DNA from: Acidaminococcaceae bacterium UBA2453
GTDB lineage: Bacteria > Bacillota > Negativicutes > Acidaminococcales > Acidaminococcaceae
NCBI GenBank assembly: GCA_002342505.1
Contig: DDQB01000075.1
Location: forward strand, 1-15,226
Length of the DNA: 15,226 nt
Direction: 5' to 3'
This document shows positions 12,968-15,226 of this stretch, in pieces; within the stretch, counting starts at the first letter, position 1; each line of letters begins with the position of its first letter. Position numbers and translations under genes: made by a program. The notes under the pieces were generated by a model. The model did not search any database. It worked only from the letters and a program-made list of their open reading frames with translations, and was not told the DNA's origin.

Positions 12968-13996
12968 TTGATCCAAAATAAACGAGCGGCACTGATGGGA
13001 CTGGTTTTGATTCTCCTTTGTGTAACGGCTGTATCTCTTACTTTTGGGCAGATTGCAGTGCCGGTTAAGAGTACGCTGGCAGTGGTGAGCCATCAGTTGG
13101 GTATTCCATTTTTCAGTGAAAGCGATTTTACACAGGAACAGCTTGCCGTTATCTGGTATATCCGTATGCCTCGTATGCTGACGGGGGTACTGGTAGGCGC
13201 GGCATTGGGAATGTCCGGTGCGGTGATGCAGGGCATTTTCAGTAACCCGCTGGCGGATCCCGGGGTCATCGGTATTTCTGCCGGGGCTGCTACCGGGGCG
13301 GTACTTGCCATAGCTACCGGTTTTGCTGCAGAGAGTATGTTTACTATGCCGGCCTTTGCATTTTGCGGCAGTCTTTGCGCCGTAGTGCTGACGGTTTTCC
13401 TTGCGGCGCGTAATGGAAAAATTCCGGTCATGACCCTGCTGCTGGCAGGTGTAGCGGTAGGGATGCTGCTGGGGGCGGTCACTTCAGGGATACTGACATT
13501 CATGAATGAGCAGAAGCTCCAGCAGTATCTGTTTTGGATGGTGGGCGGACTGGATTACCGCCGTTGGGAACATGTGTATCTGGCCATAGGTCCTATTGTT
13601 GCAGGCCTGCTTATTATGATTCTGCTGGCACGACATTTGAATATACTGGTACTGGGCGAGACGGAAGCCAGAGCCGTAGGTATGCCTGTAGCTTATTTCC
13701 GTATGGGACTGCTGCTGATTGCATCAATGACAACAGCTACCTCTGTCTGCGTCAGCGGTAATATTGGCTTTGTGGGCCTTGTTATGCCGCATATGATGCG
13801 CATGCTGTTGGGACCGGACCACCGGATCCTGCTGCCAGCCAGCGCATTGGGCGGCGCGTTGTTCCTGGTTATTTGCGATTCACTGGGGCGGGTTGTGCTG
13901 GCGCCGGCTGAAGTGCGGGTTGGCATTATGACTGCGCTGCTTGGAACTCCGTATTTTCTGTATTTGCTTCGAAAGATGCAGCGTGAAAAATTATAA
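12968..13996 (+). CDS. FecCD/BtuC-family ABC transporter permease
   Basis: This 342-aa protein is strongly hydrophobic with about ten membrane segments. FecCD signatures are present: 'IRMPRMLTGVLVGAALGMSGAVMQGIF' region (about 62-88), 'NPLADPGVIGISAGAATGAV' (90-109), and 'GNIGFVGLVMPHMMRMLLGPDHR' (about 260-282). It forms the channel for haem, B12 or ferric siderophores. I prefer TTG 12968 to ATG 12947: AAAGGAGG (12953-12960) lies 7 nt before the TTG and inside the longer version. It follows the binding-protein gene by about 60 nt. The ABC ATPase expected next is not found; a CobN-like gene follows instead, so the ATPase lies beyond the window or elsewhere. Confidence 0.92.
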   Translation: MIQNKRAALMGLVLILLCVTAVSLTFGQIAVPVKSTLAVVSHQLGIPFFSESDFTQEQLAVIWYIRMPRMLTGVLVGAALGMSGAVMQGIFSNPLADPGVIGISAGAATGAVLAIATGFAAESMFTMPAFAFCGSLCAVVLTVFLAARNGKIPVMTLLLAGVAVGMLLGAVTSGILTFMNEQKLQQYLFWMVGGLDYRRWEHVYLAIGPIVAGLLIMILLARHLNILVLGETEARAVGMPVAYFRMGLLLIASMTTATSVCVSGNIGFVGLVMPHMMRMLLGPDHRILLPASALGGALFLVICDSLGRVVLAPAEVRVGIMTALLGTPYFLYLLRKMQREKL

Positions 13997-14080
13997 ATAA
14001 AAAAGTATGATATTACAATCAGCAATTTTCATGGAACAATAGACTGAACGGCAGAATATGTTTGAGCAGGAGAGAAAGCT

Positions 14081-15226
14081 ATGGGCAAAGCGATTTTCAT
14101 GACAAATGTGATCCGACGGTATGGGATCATGCAGCAGATGCTGGATAAACTTCATGGCCAGGGAAAATTGCAGGGAGACTATTCCTGCTGGTGGGTCACT
14201 GAAAACACTGAATGGAATCCGGATGCTGAAAAACGGCTGGCAGGTACGGATTTTCTGTTGCTGAAATGGATGGGGAGCGGGCTCACTACAACTTTCCTGA
14301 AGCGGGTTCATACGTATGCTCAGCAACACAATATTCCTTATTACATTGACGCTGCAGGAGGCAATGACGAGAAACTGGTTCAGGGAATTAGCCCGGAACA
14401 GGAAGAAGCAATCAGATTATATTCCCTGTATGGGGGAGAACAAAACCTGTATCACCTCTGGCAGTATATGGCTTTATTACCTGGCGGGGACACATCTTGT
14501 GTTCCAAAAGCAGACCCGATCCACTGGACAGGTATTTTTCACCCCCGCACCCAAAAGGTGTACACGGAACTGGCTGCATATGAAAAGGATTTCTGCCAGC
14601 CGGGAAAGCCTACGCTTGGCATTTTGTTTTACCGTGATGAATGGATATGGGGTGACCTGCAATACCAGTCTGAACTTGTCGAAGAAGCTGAAAAGCAGGG
14701 CATGAATGTAATCTGTGTATTCAGCAATGGCATGCCTGATAAAGAAATGGGGATGCCCACTTTGGATGAAGTCTTCAAGCAGTTCTTTTTCCGTGATGGA
14801 GTTCCTGTTATTGATGTATTTGTTAATACGACCAAGTTCTCCCTTACGGCAAGCGCTGCCCTGAAAGTTGATTTCCTGAAGCAATGGAATGTGCCCGTAA
14901 TGGCTGCGTATACGCTGTTGGCTGATTATGAGGAATGGAAAAACAGTTTTGAAGGCATGAACGCCATGGAAATTTCCATTTCTGTTTCTCTGCCGGAATT
15001 TGACGGAGTAACACACGGCGTGCCGGTAGCCACAAAAAAAGTTCTGGATAACGGGGATATCCGGTATCTTCCTATACCTGAACGCATCACACAAATGATT
15101 AAAAAGGCAAAAAAGTGGGCCATTCTTCGACGTAAAGAAAATGCTGGCAAAAAAATTGCCATTATCTTCCACAATTATCCCCCGAAAAATTCCAATATCG
15201 GCAGCGGGGTAGGGCTGGATACCATT
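14081..15226 (+). CDS. CobN/HmuS-family chelatase-like protein, 5' part
   Basis: The open frame runs from ATG 14081 to the window end (382 codons, no stop), so the C-terminal two thirds or so are missing. Family hallmarks include 'WTGIFHPRTQKVYTELAAY' (about 150-168), 'TLGILFYRDEW' (178-188), where CobN has its GLLyyR strand, and 'GKKIAIIFHNYPPKNSNIGS' (about 356-375), a diagnostic CobN/Mg-chelatase-H block. Aerobic CobN inserts cobalt together with CobS and CobT. In anaerobes with haem uptake operons, CobN-like HmuS proteins are linked to haem iron use. Next to a FecCD permease and binding protein, the second role is more likely. CAGGAGAG at 14067-14074 supports the start; the gap to the permease gene is 84 nt. 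Confidence 0.88.
   Translation, partial: MGKAIFMTNVIRRYGIMQQMLDKLHGQGKLQGDYSCWWVTENTEWNPDAEKRLAGTDFLLLKWMGSGLTTTFLKRVHTYAQQHNIPYYIDAAGGNDEKLVQGISPEQEEAIRLYSLYGGEQNLYHLWQYMALLPGGDTSCVPKADPIHWTGIFHPRTQKVYTELAAYEKDFCQPGKPTLGILFYRDEWIWGDLQYQSELVEEAEKQGMNVICVFSNGMPDKEMGMPTLDEVFKQFFFRDGVPVIDVFVNTTKFSLTASAALKVDFLKQWNVPVMAAYTLLADYEEWKNSFEGMNAMEISISVSLPEFDGVTHGVPVATKKVLDNGDIRYLPIPERITQMIKKAKKWAILRRKENAGKKIAIIFHNYPPKNSNIGSGVGLDTI

Noticed and set aside
14316..14705. 129-codon plus-strand open frame inside the CobN-like region
   Set aside because: A different frame overlaps the CobN-like coding sequence, which carries clear family motifs across the same interval.
1..15226. CRISPR arrays, tRNA or rRNA genes, transposase genes
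   Set aside because: No regularly spaced direct repeats, no tRNA-like cloverleaf noticed, no rRNA core sequence and no transposase motif in any frame.

Overview
The window looks like chromosome of a diderm Firmicute (Negativicutes; an Acidaminococcus-, Phascolarctobacterium- or Megasphaera-like anaerobe would fit). It combines clostridia-like features (strong AGGAGG ribosome binding sites, TTG starts, a two-subunit oxygen-sensitive class I fumarase, a radical SAM enzyme) with a complete TonB-ExbB-ExbD set, which only an organism with an outer membrane needs. The genus is an inference; no rRNA gene is present.

Left half (about 1-6530, visibly GC-rich): single genes or small operons of housekeeping type, all on the plus strand. 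They are trmO (tRNA t6A methylation), a YbgC-like thioesterase, an F420-ligase-like protein followed by a membrane-anchored unknown, rdgB (XTP/dITP pyrophosphatase), a YfcE-like phosphoesterase, the fumarase pair (alpha and beta), and an unknown alpha-helical protein. The spaces between these genes repeatedly hold imperfect palindromes that share sequence with one another, which suggests a dispersed intergenic repeat family, including one hairpin of about 185 nt.

Middle (6531-7222, AT-rich): a terminator that is itself a half copy of the repeat, then the decayed 3' end of a gene resembling the DUF2088/LarA lactate-racemase family (one frameshift, two in-frame stops), then a promoter with a Fur-box-like site at the start of transcription. 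This promoter serves exbB-exbD-tonB, whose reading frames overlap by 4 nt and end at a strong terminator.

Right half (9050-15226, lower GC): a MerR/BmrR-type regulator on the minus strand lies between two plus-strand promoters. Both carry the same 10-bp palindrome ACTATATAGT inside a 19-bp -35/-10 spacer, the classic MerR promoter layout. One promoter drives a 106-aa histidine-rich protein made of two copies of a helical-hairpin repeat. The other drives a run of a radical SAM/SPASM enzyme, a haem/B12/siderophore-type binding lipoprotein, a FecCD/BtuC permease and a CobN-family chelatase-like protein that runs off the end. No ABC ATPase, CobS or CobT is visible.

Interpretation: the right half reads as a TonB-energised import system for a metal-tetrapyrrole or other iron/cobalt chelate. 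Cytoplasmic processing would be by the CobN/HmuS-like and radical SAM proteins, and control by a MerR sensor whose effector domain belongs to the GyrI-like fold shared with haem-binding SOUL proteins. Anaerobic haem import and iron removal is my preferred hypothesis. Cobalamin/cobinamide is the main alternative. The substrate cannot be settled from sequence alone.
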